Shown piece after piece: positions 1 to 8,473 of a stretch of 64,000 nt of DNA. Position numbers and translations under genes: made by a program. Source of the DNA: Mayamaea pseudoterrestris. Its lineage: Eukaryota > Bacillariophyta > Bacillariophyceae > Sellaphorales > Sellaphoraceae. The DNA lies in NCBI GenBank assembly GCA_027923505.1, contig BROI01000014.1, forward strand, positions 310,001 through 374,000. Reading direction: 5' to 3'. Under the pieces are notes generated by a model. That model saw only the letters and a list, made by a program, of their open reading frames with translations, was not told the origin of the DNA and ran no database searches. Positions within the stretch are counted from its first letter, which is position 1. Each line of letters opens with the position of its first letter.

Positions 1-592
1 ACATTTCGGTAATGCATCCCATCCTACCAACCGGAAGCTTTGCGCAGTCCAAAATATATGAGTTGCTATTTCAGTGCATTTGGCGGTGGCACGACTTACC
101 AGCTCTCCAATGCTTGGAGCGCAAGATTTGCTCGTTTCATTTGCTGTTAGTGAAACCATTTACAGCCCATATATCGAGCTCCATGAGCAGGAAGCTATAG
201 TATAAAGTGCAAATTGCCGGTACTTCGAGAGGCACCTTTTCCGGCTTTCGTCGAATGGACGGGGGTTTCAAATTAATCGTGAAAAAATTAATCAACTTTC
301 GACTTCCGAGGCAGGCTACGCATCGCCAAAATGGTAGCACTACTTCCGCGACTTTCACTTGATCATGTTTAGCAGCGGTAGACGCGGAACTGCAAGTAAT
401 GTCGATGATCTTGGCGGGGATCAGAATTAAAGTTAGACAATCCGATGAGTTACGTAGCTGATAACACCGAGTGTCGCTCCGGTTCTGTCACACCCTCGTC
501 ACTTTCCACATCATCGCGAAAGCTGCTCGAAGATGAGCAAGGTCTGCGCAGCTTTTTTGCATCGACGCATCCATTATATATCAACGACCAAG
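1..592. other. Left-edge stretch without a supported gene
   Basis: I see no convincing coding region here. Short frames exist on both strands, but none has recognisable domains and they overlap one another. The right end should hold the promoter and 5' UTR of the plastid PDZ-ferredoxin gene that starts at 593. Confidence 0.5.
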
Positions 593-1618
593 ATGCAAGT
601 CTATACACTAGTAGCGTTAATAAGCTGCTGGAGTGGTTCTCATGCGTTTATAACGCAGCAGCACTTGTCTCCGCCGCGGCATTTCGCTTCTTCTCAATAT
701 TCTTTGGAACAACACACATCGAATGCAGCACACCGTCAGATGAGTCAACGGCATGGAGCCGTCAGCAGCAGCAAGGTGGACATGAATACTTACAATCTCA
801 ATGATCTAGAAACCATTGCCTCGGAATGGACTGCCAATGTCCTTCCAAAGACTGATTTTCTTGAAGCTGGAATTTACCTTGGGGCAAAGAATAGCAAGGA
901 GCTCTTTGTCGATACGATCAAACTGACGCTGCCTCGACGAATAGGACAAGGCATGGGACTAGAACTGCTGGAGCTAGCGGGTGGACGCGAGGATGGCAAA
1001 GGCATTACCATTGTATCGGGCATTGTCGAGGGCGGGTGTGCCGACGGTTCAAACGTTTTGCCAGGCGATTCCATCATCGAAGTTGCTGTCGTCAAGCAGA
1101 GTCAAACCTTTGATAATGGCATGACTGAAACGGAAGAAACGACTGCAGTTGTGACAGAATGCTTGGACTGGGATGGAACCATAGATGCCATCAAGTCACT
1201 GCCGCCACCCGAGAATGACAACGAAACGTTACAATTGACTGTGAAACGCCTTCGACGTAAGCCAAAGGTCAAGCTCCAGCTACAATATCCACCTGAAATG
1301 AACGAGCCTGACATTAAACTGGAGCTATTCGCCGGTGAAAACTTGCGACGGGCCATGCTTGTGCGTGGCGTGAAACTGAACGATCCCTTGTCCAAGCGCT
1401 TCGACAGCGGAGGCTCGGGCGACTGCGGAGCGGAAGGCACCTGCGCCACTTGCGCCGTTTCCATTGTTCGAGGAGACGAATTGCTGAGTCCGCAGGGAGT
1501 TCAAGAGTCGCAAATCTTTGTCAAGCATCCGCGATGGAGAATGGCGTGTAAAGCAATCGTTGGACAGGGCATGCGTGAGGGTGACCTTGTCGTTCGCATC
1601 AATCCTCGGCAGTGGTAG
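593..1618 (+). CDS. Plastid-targeted PDZ plus 2Fe-2S ferredoxin-fold protein (PNSB3/NDF4-like)
   Basis: The 341-residue protein begins with a signal peptide ending at SHAF, the ochrophyte plastid bipartite cleavage motif, which favours the ATG at 593 over an in-frame ATG at 533. A PDZ-like segment (GMGLELLELAGG, then a VLPGDSIIEV-type strand) lies in the first half. The C-terminal third is a 2Fe-2S ferredoxin fold with Cys278-X5-Cys284-X2-Cys287 and Cys319. The X5 spacing is adrenodoxin-like rather than the CX4C of photosynthetic ferredoxin. The text around the cysteines resembles the plant chloroplast NDH-complex subunit PNSB3/NDF4. Diatoms are not known to have a plastid NDH complex, so the partner here is unknown. 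By inference it is a stromal or thylakoid-attached electron carrier. It is convergent with the next gene, 140 bp away. Confidence 0.8.
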   Translation: MQVYTLVALISCWSGSHAFITQQHLSPPRHFASSQYSLEQHTSNAAHRQMSQRHGAVSSSKVDMNTYNLNDLETIASEWTANVLPKTDFLEAGIYLGAKNSKELFVDTIKLTLPRRIGQGMGLELLELAGGREDGKGITIVSGIVEGGCADGSNVLPGDSIIEVAVVKQSQTFDNGMTETEETTAVVTECLDWDGTIDAIKSLPPPENDNETLQLTVKRLRRKPKVKLQLQYPPEMNEPDIKLELFAGENLRRAMLVRGVKLNDPLSKRFDSGGSGDCGAEGTCATCAVSIVRGDELLSPQGVQESQIFVKHPRWRMACKAIVGQGMREGDLVVRINPRQW

Positions 1619-1758
1619 AGCGATATATTATGTGCATATATTGGGAACTGACTATCTCATCCTCGCCAATGATTATTATACTAATACGACGCTAACGAGT
1701 TTAACTGGTAGTACTTTACAGCCAATCCATCCATGCGTAGCACTAGCTATTCCGCGAC

Positions 1759-2370
1759 TTAAAACGCACGCAACCATTCCCTTCCACTCAATCCCGGATA
1801 AAACTTGGGTCTAAAGTCTTGCCAATCCAGCTTTGCAATCAACCACTGTCCATCAGAGTCTCTCACTTCCAGCTGCAACCCCATGGTCACCAACAAGTTG
1901 TCGGACGACTTGTCTCGCAACTGCACCTCGACAAAGGCCTGTCCTTCCTGATAGTCGACGGGATCACTGGGAAAGTACGCGACAAAGTCTTCCGCCTTGC
2001 CCAGCAAAATGGCAAACTGATTGTCCGTCTTGGACATTGCCGACGTGAGCTTTTGACTGACGACGGTGGCATCGGCCGAAGCCTGCGCTCCGACGGCCTC
2101 GTAAATGGCGTTGCGCCAGCTGGGCGACGAGAGTTCAATCAAACTCGTGGCATCGGAAGCAGTCACCAAGTCGTTGAGCAATGTTTGCAAAAAGTCAATG
2201 GCGGCGGATGATGTGGACGTCTTGCTGTAGGACGAGCTCAGGCCGTTCACCTTGTCTTGATCCCAGCCGCTTCCGCCGCCGCCGAGCTTTAGTTTCGACG
2301 CGCGACTGGGACTCACGACGAAAGATAACGTTGGAGACAGCAGGAAAGAGAATATGAGTAGAAGCTTCAT
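1759..2370 (-). CDS. Small plastid-targeted protein of unknown function
   Basis: The 203-residue protein starts with a clean hydrophobic signal (MKLLLIFSFLLSPTLSFVV). Its LSF|V junction matches the ochrophyte plastid cleavage motif, and a basic transit-like stretch follows. The mature part, about 170 residues, has a helical first half and ends in strand-like text (VEVQLRDKSSDNLLVTMGLQLEV, then WLIAKLDWQDFRPKF). That pattern would suit a small alpha+beta SnoaL/NTF2-type fold, but I cannot assign the family. It is divergent from the methyltransferase-like gene on its right, with which it shares a short promoter region holding a CACGTG box and an inverted repeat. Confidence 0.75.
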   Translation of the reverse strand: MKLLLIFSFLLSPTLSFVVSPSRASKLKLGGGGSGWDQDKVNGLSSSYSKTSTSSAAIDFLQTLLNDLVTASDATSLIELSSPSWRNAIYEAVGAQASADATVVSQKLTSAMSKTDNQFAILLGKAEDFVAYFPSDPVDYQEGQAFVEVQLRDKSSDNLLVTMGLQLEVRDSDGQWLIAKLDWQDFRPKFYPGLSGREWLRAF

Positions 2371-2436
2371 CGTAATGCCGACTGAAAGGGTAGATTCGTT
2401 GACGCTACAGGAACAAAGATATGGCCGCTCGGAAGA

Positions 2437-2479
2437 TCACGTGACATGCATGCGATGATGCGCGCGTTTCCCAAACGCG
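2437..2479. promoter_or_regulatory. Shared divergent promoter: palindromic G-box and 7-bp inverted repeat
   Basis: TCACGTGA, a perfect palindrome with a CACGTG G-box/E-box core, lies at 2437-2444. About 20 bp later CGCGTTT (2463-2469) is followed by CCC and then AAACGCG (2473-2479), a perfect inverted repeat with 7-bp arms. Both sit between two divergent genes starting at 2370 and 2570. CACGTG is a known site for bZIP and bHLH factors; the role here is inferred. Confidence 0.4.
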
Positions 2480-2569
2480 GGACTGAAAGTGTAATTTATC
2501 AATCGCGCTTCGTTGTCGCTGCGACGTCGCCAAGCTCCTCTCCATGAAAAATCGGCGACTGTCACAACC

Positions 2570-3430
2570 ATGGGATTCTGGACGGCTGCTTGGGTCTCTC
2601 TCATTCTCAGCCGCCATGACAAGACACATTCATCTACAAGCGTTTTCAATAGCGACCAGAAAAAGTCGCTCGAATACTCTTGTTCTGCATGGTTGTCTCG
2701 ATCCGACGCTGCTCACTTGATTGACAACAAGCTGCTGCCTTCCGCCAAGTTTGGAGCTAGACTCAAAGTCAGTGGCGCAGTCAAAAGCAACAAGGATGAT
2801 TCAAAGGTCATGCTTGTCAATGATCCATCCTTGGAGCTTGCCTATGGCGAATTTCCTTTGCAAAGTTTGGATGCTTTACTCGATGCAGCCTTAAAGCATT
2901 TGAAGGACAAACGCAATGAAAGACTCACATTCTTGGATATTGGTTCGGGAGCTGGTCGAATTTGTTTGTATGCATCCATGACGCGACCTGGCTGGAATGT
3001 TTTCGGTGTCGAAATTGTGCTCTCGCTGCATGCGCTAGCAGTGCAAGCGGCTGATGCGGCCGTTGATGAAACAGTCGTTTCATCCGACGCGCAAGTACTT
3101 GAGAATGACTCTATTGCGTCTACTATACAGTTCTTTCATGGACCTGCGCAGGAATATATTCATATACTGCAGCAAGCTGATATCATCTTTTGCTACTCGA
3201 CCGTCTTTGACGCCACGTTCTCGCCGCAAGCTGGCGCCATGGTCTTGTCCCGGGGCTGGATGGAGCTACTGCAACATTGTCGACCAGGCACCATATGCAT
3301 TACCACTGACCGCTGCTGCGACCCAGCCTATGGCTGGATGCGGCTGGAAACAGTCGAGGTGGAGAATCGAGAAGTCATGGGCAGCACTGGCTATGTGCAG
3401 CAGCTTGTGAGTAAGGGGAAATACCAATAG
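2570..3430 (+). CDS. SAM-dependent methyltransferase fold, DOT1-like
   Basis: A class I methyltransferase motif I (FLDIGSGAGRICLYAS) is followed by a strand ending in GVEI, whose acidic residue should bind the SAM ribose. The order resembles the DOT1 family (LGSG.G....A, then G.E), and ADIIFCYSTVF sits where DOT1 enzymes have their motif IV strand. An ATG at 2513 is also in frame. The one at 2570 gives a hydrophobic N-terminus (MGFWTAAWVSLIL) that could be a signal or anchor, and is preferred. The substrate is unknown. A nuclear histone H3K79 role is not supported, because the flanking DOT1 elements are absent or too diverged to see. Confidence 0.7.
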   Translation: MGFWTAAWVSLILSRHDKTHSSTSVFNSDQKKSLEYSCSAWLSRSDAAHLIDNKLLPSAKFGARLKVSGAVKSNKDDSKVMLVNDPSLELAYGEFPLQSLDALLDAALKHLKDKRNERLTFLDIGSGAGRICLYASMTRPGWNVFGVEIVLSLHALAVQAADAAVDETVVSSDAQVLENDSIASTIQFFHGPAQEYIHILQQADIIFCYSTVFDATFSPQAGAMVLSRGWMELLQHCRPGTICITTDRCCDPAYGWMRLETVEVENREVMGSTGYVQQLVSKGKYQ

Positions 3431-3661
3431 AGCTTACAAAGTCATATCAAATAACAACATATCAACACCTATACACTTTCGCTTGCTATTTAGATCGTGA
3501 AACGCCTTGTTATATCGTGGTCAACGTACCCGTAAATACCCAGCCAGACCGCTCGAAGCATGATAGCTGTTAAGTACCGTAGCGACATATCTTGCGGCGT
3601 CCGACATCTCGCGCAACCATGAAGATCTGCTCCTGCGTCAGCCGAAATCACTTGACAAAGC

Positions 3662-5554
3662 ATGGCAACCAGTCGACGCTTCTTGTCTCTGTTGCCCCTG
3701 AACATGAAACTTCGCTTTCCAGTTGCATCCCTTCTGACTTGCTTTACCACCACTAGTTCATTTACCGTCTCTAGCGCCTTTGTACCCTTGCGCGCATCAC
3801 CCTTTGCAATCTCACGATCCTTCATGACATCATCTGGACTCTTTGCCGGAGCAGCATCGACTGCTCCCTTTACGACATGGACCTTTGACAAGCCATGCAA
3901 CACCATGGAGTGGAACGAAATTGTCTCCGCCAAGCTGGAGACACAAGCGGGGGCTTCCGCGGAAGCGTTGGAGTCGGCCGACCTTGTCATTCTCGGCATC
4001 ATGGCGCCGCCAAGGGAAGAGACTGATCAAGACGAGGAGGAGGATGACGACAGTGAGGACAAGGAGGAGCCTCCTGTTTCACTATCGGGCGTTGCCTCTG
4101 AAGTCGATTCCAAGCTTGGCGGATCGCTCACGCAGCTGCTTACGGAGAATGCCAAGGCATTCAAGAACGGCGCCAAGGCGGGCACCACCAGTCCCACCTT
4201 GCGCACCGTTGGAGCTTCTCCCACCCGCTACATTGCCATGGGGCTTGGTGCAACACCAAAGGCTGCTGACAGCGACAAGAACAAAAATTCATTGGCGAAC
4301 ATGGGAGCGACGCTTGGAAAGGCTGTTGCCGAAAAGCTGCAAACGGAGAAAAAGGTCAAGACGGTCAAGCTCGTTTTGCCGGAATTAATTGCGGCGAATG
4401 CTGCCATTTTGGAAGACTTTTCCGCCACCTTTTACGCGACGCTGTACACGGACAATCGCTACCGCACCGGCGCCAAGGTGAAAAAGGTGGTCGAGGACCT
4501 TGAAAGTGTGACCATTGTCGCGGATGGAGGCGCCGATGTTTCGGCTACCGCCGCCGCCAAGGCTATTGAACGTGGCCAAATGCTTGCCAAGGGAATATTC
4601 TTGGCCAAGGATATTGTCAATGCGCCGCACAATGTGTTGAATTCTCTGTCCCTGGCGGAGACTGCCAAGCGCATTGCCAAGGCGAGTGGTGGAACCATTC
4701 AAATCAAAATCTTGGGCAAGAACGAATGCGAAAAGCTTGGCATGGGAGCATTCTTGGCAGTGGCGCGGGGAAGTGAAACGGAACCGCAGTTTATTCACTT
4801 GACCTACAAGCCGCCATCAGGAACTGTCAATAAGAAGATTGGTATTGTTGGTAAAGGCCTTCTTTTTGACACCGGCGGCTACAATATCAAGACGAAAATG
4901 ATGGAACTCATGAAGTTTGACTGTGGAGGCGCCGCTGCCGTCCTTGGAGCGGCACGAGCGATTGGCGCCATGCAGCCGGAAGGAGTGGAGGCTCACTTTT
5001 TTATCGCGGCGTGCGAAAACATGGTCAATGAAAAGGCTTACGTGCCGAGTGACATTTTGACTGCCATGAATGGCAAGACGATTGAAGTGATGAACACGGA
5101 TGCCGAAGGTCGTTTGACGCTTGCTGACGCTATCGTGTACGCCGACAAGGTTGTTGACTGCGAAACAATCATTGAGCTATCCACTCTGACGGGAGCGTGC
5201 ATGGCTGCTCTTGGAAAGGGCATGGCAGGCGTTTGGACTACCGATGAACCGTTGGCAAAGGAGATTGAGGCAGCATCCAAGTCGACGGGCGACAAGAGTT
5301 GGCGTATGCCCATGGAACAATCTTACAATGAGCAATTGGATAGTAAGTTTGCTGACATGAAGAACATTGGAGGCGCCTACGGAGGAGCAATTACAGCTGC
5401 CCTGTTTCTGCAAAAGTTTGTTTCAAAGAAGAAGCCATTTGCGCACATTGACATTGCTGGACCCGTATGGACCGAGAAAGGAGCAACTGGTTATGGAACA
5501 AAGCTTGTTGCAGAGTGGATACAGCAACAAGGTGCTACTAAAAAGGATGACTAG
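3662..5554 (+). CDS. Leucyl aminopeptidase, peptidase family M17, probably plastidic
   Basis: The 630-residue protein carries the M17 metal site: GKGLLFDTGGYNIK (catalytic and metal-binding Lys/Asp) near residue 398 and the signature NTDAEGRLTLADA near 478. Upstream is an N-terminal M17 domain with SPTRYIAMGLG-type text. The N-terminus has a hydrophobic stretch followed by SSAFVPLRA, a diatom plastid-targeting motif. Met15 (3704) would give a cleaner signal peptide and may be the true start. A very acidic insert, rich in Asp and Glu, sits near residues 122-136 and is unusual for the family. M17 enzymes are hexameric two-metal exopeptidases that remove N-terminal residues from peptides, here presumably products of plastid proteolysis. 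Confidence 0.93.
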   Translation: MATSRRFLSLLPLNMKLRFPVASLLTCFTTTSSFTVSSAFVPLRASPFAISRSFMTSSGLFAGAASTAPFTTWTFDKPCNTMEWNEIVSAKLETQAGASAEALESADLVILGIMAPPREETDQDEEEDDDSEDKEEPPVSLSGVASEVDSKLGGSLTQLLTENAKAFKNGAKAGTTSPTLRTVGASPTRYIAMGLGATPKAADSDKNKNSLANMGATLGKAVAEKLQTEKKVKTVKLVLPELIAANAAILEDFSATFYATLYTDNRYRTGAKVKKVVEDLESVTIVADGGADVSATAAAKAIERGQMLAKGIFLAKDIVNAPHNVLNSLSLAETAKRIAKASGGTIQIKILGKNECEKLGMGAFLAVARGSETEPQFIHLTYKPPSGTVNKKIGIVGKGLLFDTGGYNIKTKMMELMKFDCGGAAAVLGAARAIGAMQPEGVEAHFFIAACENMVNEKAYVPSDILTAMNGKTIEVMNTDAEGRLTLADAIVYADKVVDCETIIELSTLTGACMAALGKGMAGVWTTDEPLAKEIEAASKSTGDKSWRMPMEQSYNEQLDSKFADMKNIGGAYGGAITAALFLQKFVSKKKPFAHIDIAGPVWTEKGATGYGTKLVAEWIQQQGATKKDD

Positions 5555-5910
5555 ATATATGAGTAGCTATCTAGCTGGTAAATTTGAAGTAAGAGTAGTA
5601 GTGGTAGGATCTCTCCGGACATGCTCCACGAGATTAATTGCACTGCCACAGTGACACGATGACGTTCTCAAACCCGTGTGTCTAAAATGACCTTGAATGA
5701 CCGTATCTCTGTGCGACATGATCTACCGGTAGCTTGCTTTGAGTTGTTGGCAATCTCAAGCGTACAGAGTACCATTATCAATTTCAACTGTCTGCAATTC
5801 CATCTTTACAACCTATACCGTAACGTGTCCACAGCTTTATTGATCCCATCTGGGTTTGTTATGACCCCAAACCTTACTGTTGCGACTCCAATGACTGGTG
5901 ATGTTTGCTT

Positions 5911-6291
5911 GCGCAAAGCGCGCAGAAGCCTTTGCCCCCTTGGATATTATAATCCACTATGCTATGGTTGTTTGCGCGCGCGAAGCGCGCAAAAAAGTCA
6001 TAGCTTTCTTTTAATCTATTGATCGTACCTCCCCGCTCTGCTATCATACATCATCTCATACCTTTAGCAACATATAACTACGACGCAATACTACGGTACA
6101 TGTCGTTGAATTGACTTTGTATTTCTTTCCTTACTTAATTTGCGTGCAAAGCGTGCTAAAGCCTTTATCTGCCCACTTCACCCATGTAGCTATCAGTCAT
6201 AGCTTTGCATGATTCATTTCATATCAGTGCAACCTGCATCCTCACTAGGGCGTTCACATTGACTGAGGTTGTTAGTGTGCGCGAAGCGCGC
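5911..6291. repeat. Cluster of four GCGAAGC-type mini-hairpin repeats
   Basis: Four short elements share a GCGC-(G/A)AA-GCGC core, followed in most copies by AAAGCC-like sequence. They lie at 5911-5923 (GCGCAAAGCGCGC), 5974-5990 (a GCGCGC stem closing a GAA loop), 6142-6156 (GCGTGCAAAGCGTGC, pairing with G-T wobbles) and 6277-6291 (GTGCGCGAAGCGCGC). Each can fold into a hairpin with a three-base purine loop. d(GCGAAGC) is an established, exceptionally stable DNA mini-hairpin. Elsewhere in the window I see no comparable cluster. Confidence 0.7.
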
Positions 6292-6396
6292 GAAAGCCAT
6301 CGCTCCATGTTAAACCGTTTATCCTACCACCTCCCCGCGCCGCGAATGTGTTTTAAATGGGCGACTGATTGACATAATGAAAATAAAGCTAAATTT

Positions 6397-6423
6397 GTCG
6401 TTTCCACGATTGCCAGATGCGTC
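6397..6423 (+). promoter_or_regulatory. Upstream block shared by the propeller pair (copy 1)
   Basis: TCRTTTCCACGATTGC plus a following GCGTC is nearly identical to 8323-8348, upstream of the second propeller gene. In copy 2 the block would be translated in frame with a 5' extension. In copy 1 it lies in a different frame from the gene, so it is more likely a 5' UTR or promoter remnant of the duplication. Confidence 0.4.
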
Positions 6424-6549
6424 AACAGGAGCTGATCGCCATGGTGTGGCATACAATACTGTGGCACGGCCCCTTGCTACCTCATCAACAATCACGAGAA
6501 GTCGTAGTGGAGGGCGCTACGGCATAGAAGGATATCAAGGTGATTTTTT

Positions 6550-8127
6550 ATGGCGTCATATAGTCTCGTTGACAACACAATGGCCAATAATTTCGAGATG
6601 GAGTCCGCCAATGCGGTATTTCCTATCGAGGAGAAGAAACCTGGTGAAAATACCTACTCGAGTCTGTTGCTGTTCGAGCACAATGAGCATGGATCAGACG
6701 AGGAAAATGTCAGCAACTCCCCGTCGTTGTTCGAGGAAAAGCAGGTCGAAGGTGCTGTTCTGAAGAAACAGCTGCGAAGAATTTCAATTGCCGCATTTGC
6801 GTTGCTGCTCGTTGGCGTGCTTTCTATTATCGTCTACTTGTACGCTCCACCGCGCAACATTGACAATAGTAGCAGCTCCGCCGAGCAGGAAAATATGGAC
6901 GTTGCGTCTATCGCCCGAACGGGTAGATTTTCGTCCTGTGACTTTGGGAACCAATTCTTCCCGGATTTTGTAGCAATCAGTTTGGACGAGGAGCTCGGCT
7001 TGGACCAAGACATCATTTCAAAACTTGCCATTTCTATGAGCAAAGATGGTTCAAAAATTGCGATTACTGCGCCCGAATGGAACAACAGTGTTCGTTTGAT
7101 TCGCAATCTTGGGAGCCCGGATCAAATGACGTTGCAATTGAATGTGCCTTTGGCACAGAAAATCTCGAGCATGGCATTGTCTGGCGATGGGAACTTTATA
7201 GTTGCAGGAGACGTGTTTTATACTGTCCTATTTGATGTCAACAAGATGGAGCAACTTCCTTTTCTGGATGTCATTGGCAATTACAATCGCAGCGAAGACT
7301 CTACGGGTTTTGTTATCTCCGATGTGGCGATCAATTACGACGCGACACGGTTAGCGATCGCGTATGGTACTAATGACACATCCACAGCTAGTTTTGGAAT
7401 GGGAGATGACCGACCCGCGTGGCAATGGACGAATTACACACCGGCCTTGACGGTCATCTACGAAGGCACGGCTAGAAATGGCATGGAGGAGGACTGGAAA
7501 GATAGTCAGTTTCCAATGTCCTATCAGACGGACAACTTTGGTTTGCAACTAGCCATGTCAAGCAATGGCAAGCGTGTCTTTCAGTCTACCGAACATGATA
7601 TCAGGAACCATCAAATGAACTTTATATACAGGGACGACTCCATGGACGCATGGTACGGTGCCATGGACTTTTTTGCACTACTTGATAACGATCAATGCAA
7701 AGATACAGTTTCCGACGTTACTGTTTCAGATAAAGGCACTGTTGCCGTTGTTGCTTTGCAGTGCTTAACGGACCATGATGGTGTCAGCGTGTATCTCTAT
7801 CCCGTCGTTGAATCATCCCCGCAGAGCGATCCAATGTCTTCTACATGGAACCGCCACCCCAAGCCGCTAGTTCGCAAGCTTGACACAAACTCGCTAAAGC
7901 CAATGTCCGTTACTATGGCTGGTGATGCTACTCTGACGATATTGGCTGTTGATGGAGTATTGCTGGAGAGGTTCGACGGCAAGCCTGGCGTGTCTTCGGA
8001 TGGTGTTGGAGGGACAATGCCTGCAGACACGACAATCACTGTCCAGATTTCGCAAGATGCTAATGTTGTTGCTCTCGGCACGGTAGATGCAACTAATGAA
8101 GGGAGTGTCTGTATTTTCAAGAAGTAG
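6550..8127 (+). CDS. Type II membrane protein with seven-blade propeller-like ectodomain (copy 1)
   Basis: The 525-residue protein has an acidic N-terminal tail of about 75 residues, a single transmembrane helix at 78-98 preceded by basic KKQLRR, and a long C-terminal domain that should face the lumen or outside. That domain contains seven recurrences of an 'S-x-DG-x-hydrophobic-A' strand pair: SKDGSKIAITA, SGDGNFIVAG, NYDATRLAIAYG, SSNGKRVFQST, SDKGTVAVVAL, AGDATLTILAVDG and SQDANVVALG. This is the layout of a seven-blade beta-propeller without the WD signature. N-glycosylation sequons (NNS, NDT) fit a luminal position. No catalytic residues are recognised. It is paralogous over its whole length to the gene at 8474, in direct tandem. 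Confidence 0.8.
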   Translation: MASYSLVDNTMANNFEMESANAVFPIEEKKPGENTYSSLLLFEHNEHGSDEENVSNSPSLFEEKQVEGAVLKKQLRRISIAAFALLLVGVLSIIVYLYAPPRNIDNSSSSAEQENMDVASIARTGRFSSCDFGNQFFPDFVAISLDEELGLDQDIISKLAISMSKDGSKIAITAPEWNNSVRLIRNLGSPDQMTLQLNVPLAQKISSMALSGDGNFIVAGDVFYTVLFDVNKMEQLPFLDVIGNYNRSEDSTGFVISDVAINYDATRLAIAYGTNDTSTASFGMGDDRPAWQWTNYTPALTVIYEGTARNGMEEDWKDSQFPMSYQTDNFGLQLAMSSNGKRVFQSTEHDIRNHQMNFIYRDDSMDAWYGAMDFFALLDNDQCKDTVSDVTVSDKGTVAVVALQCLTDHDGVSVYLYPVVESSPQSDPMSSTWNRHPKPLVRKLDTNSLKPMSVTMAGDATLTILAVDGVLLERFDGKPGVSSDGVGGTMPADTTITVQISQDANVVALGTVDATNEGSVCIFKK

Positions 8128-8473
8128 CGAACATGCTCGGCTAAAATGGATCGAGGTTGAGCAAGCAATCCAAGCAATCCCCACAATGTCTTGTCCTAAA
8201 GCGTAAGGACCATTATTGACAGTGAGTAGTTGTCATTGATAATGCTCTACTAGCAAAATAATAGTAAATTGCGTCAAATAAATGACTTTTAATCGTGGAT
8301 CATTAAGTATTCATGAGAAAAGGTCATTTCCACGATTGCAAGTGCGTCGCGCATGCTGCGATGACTCTCTCTTCATCCACCATGATTTTGAACAGCTCCA
8401 TTCTCCGCAACAACTGGCAGTGGAAACGTACGTGTATATACCATTCATACAAGGAGAAGAAGTGAGTCAAGGC
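8128..8473. other. Spacer between the propeller paralogues
   Basis: The spacer contains the second copy of the shared block (8323-8348: TCATTTCCACGATTGC). A frame open from an ATG at 8282 runs into the next gene. Because the similarity to the first paralogue's protein begins only at 8474, I treat the 64-residue extension as non-coding or optional. Confidence 0.5.

Larger units (their letters stand above)
5555..6549. other. Gene-free kilobase between aminopeptidase and propeller pair
   Basis: No supported coding region is seen in this stretch. It contains four dispersed copies of a GC-rich mini-hairpin (listed separately) and, at its right end, a block shared with the region upstream of the next paralogue (6397-6423). 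It holds the 3' flank of the aminopeptidase gene and the promoter of the first propeller gene. Confidence 0.6.

Noticed and set aside
445-804. 119-codon frame overlapping the PDZ-ferredoxin start
   Set aside because: It lies in another frame over the targeting peptide of a well-supported gene and has no domain.
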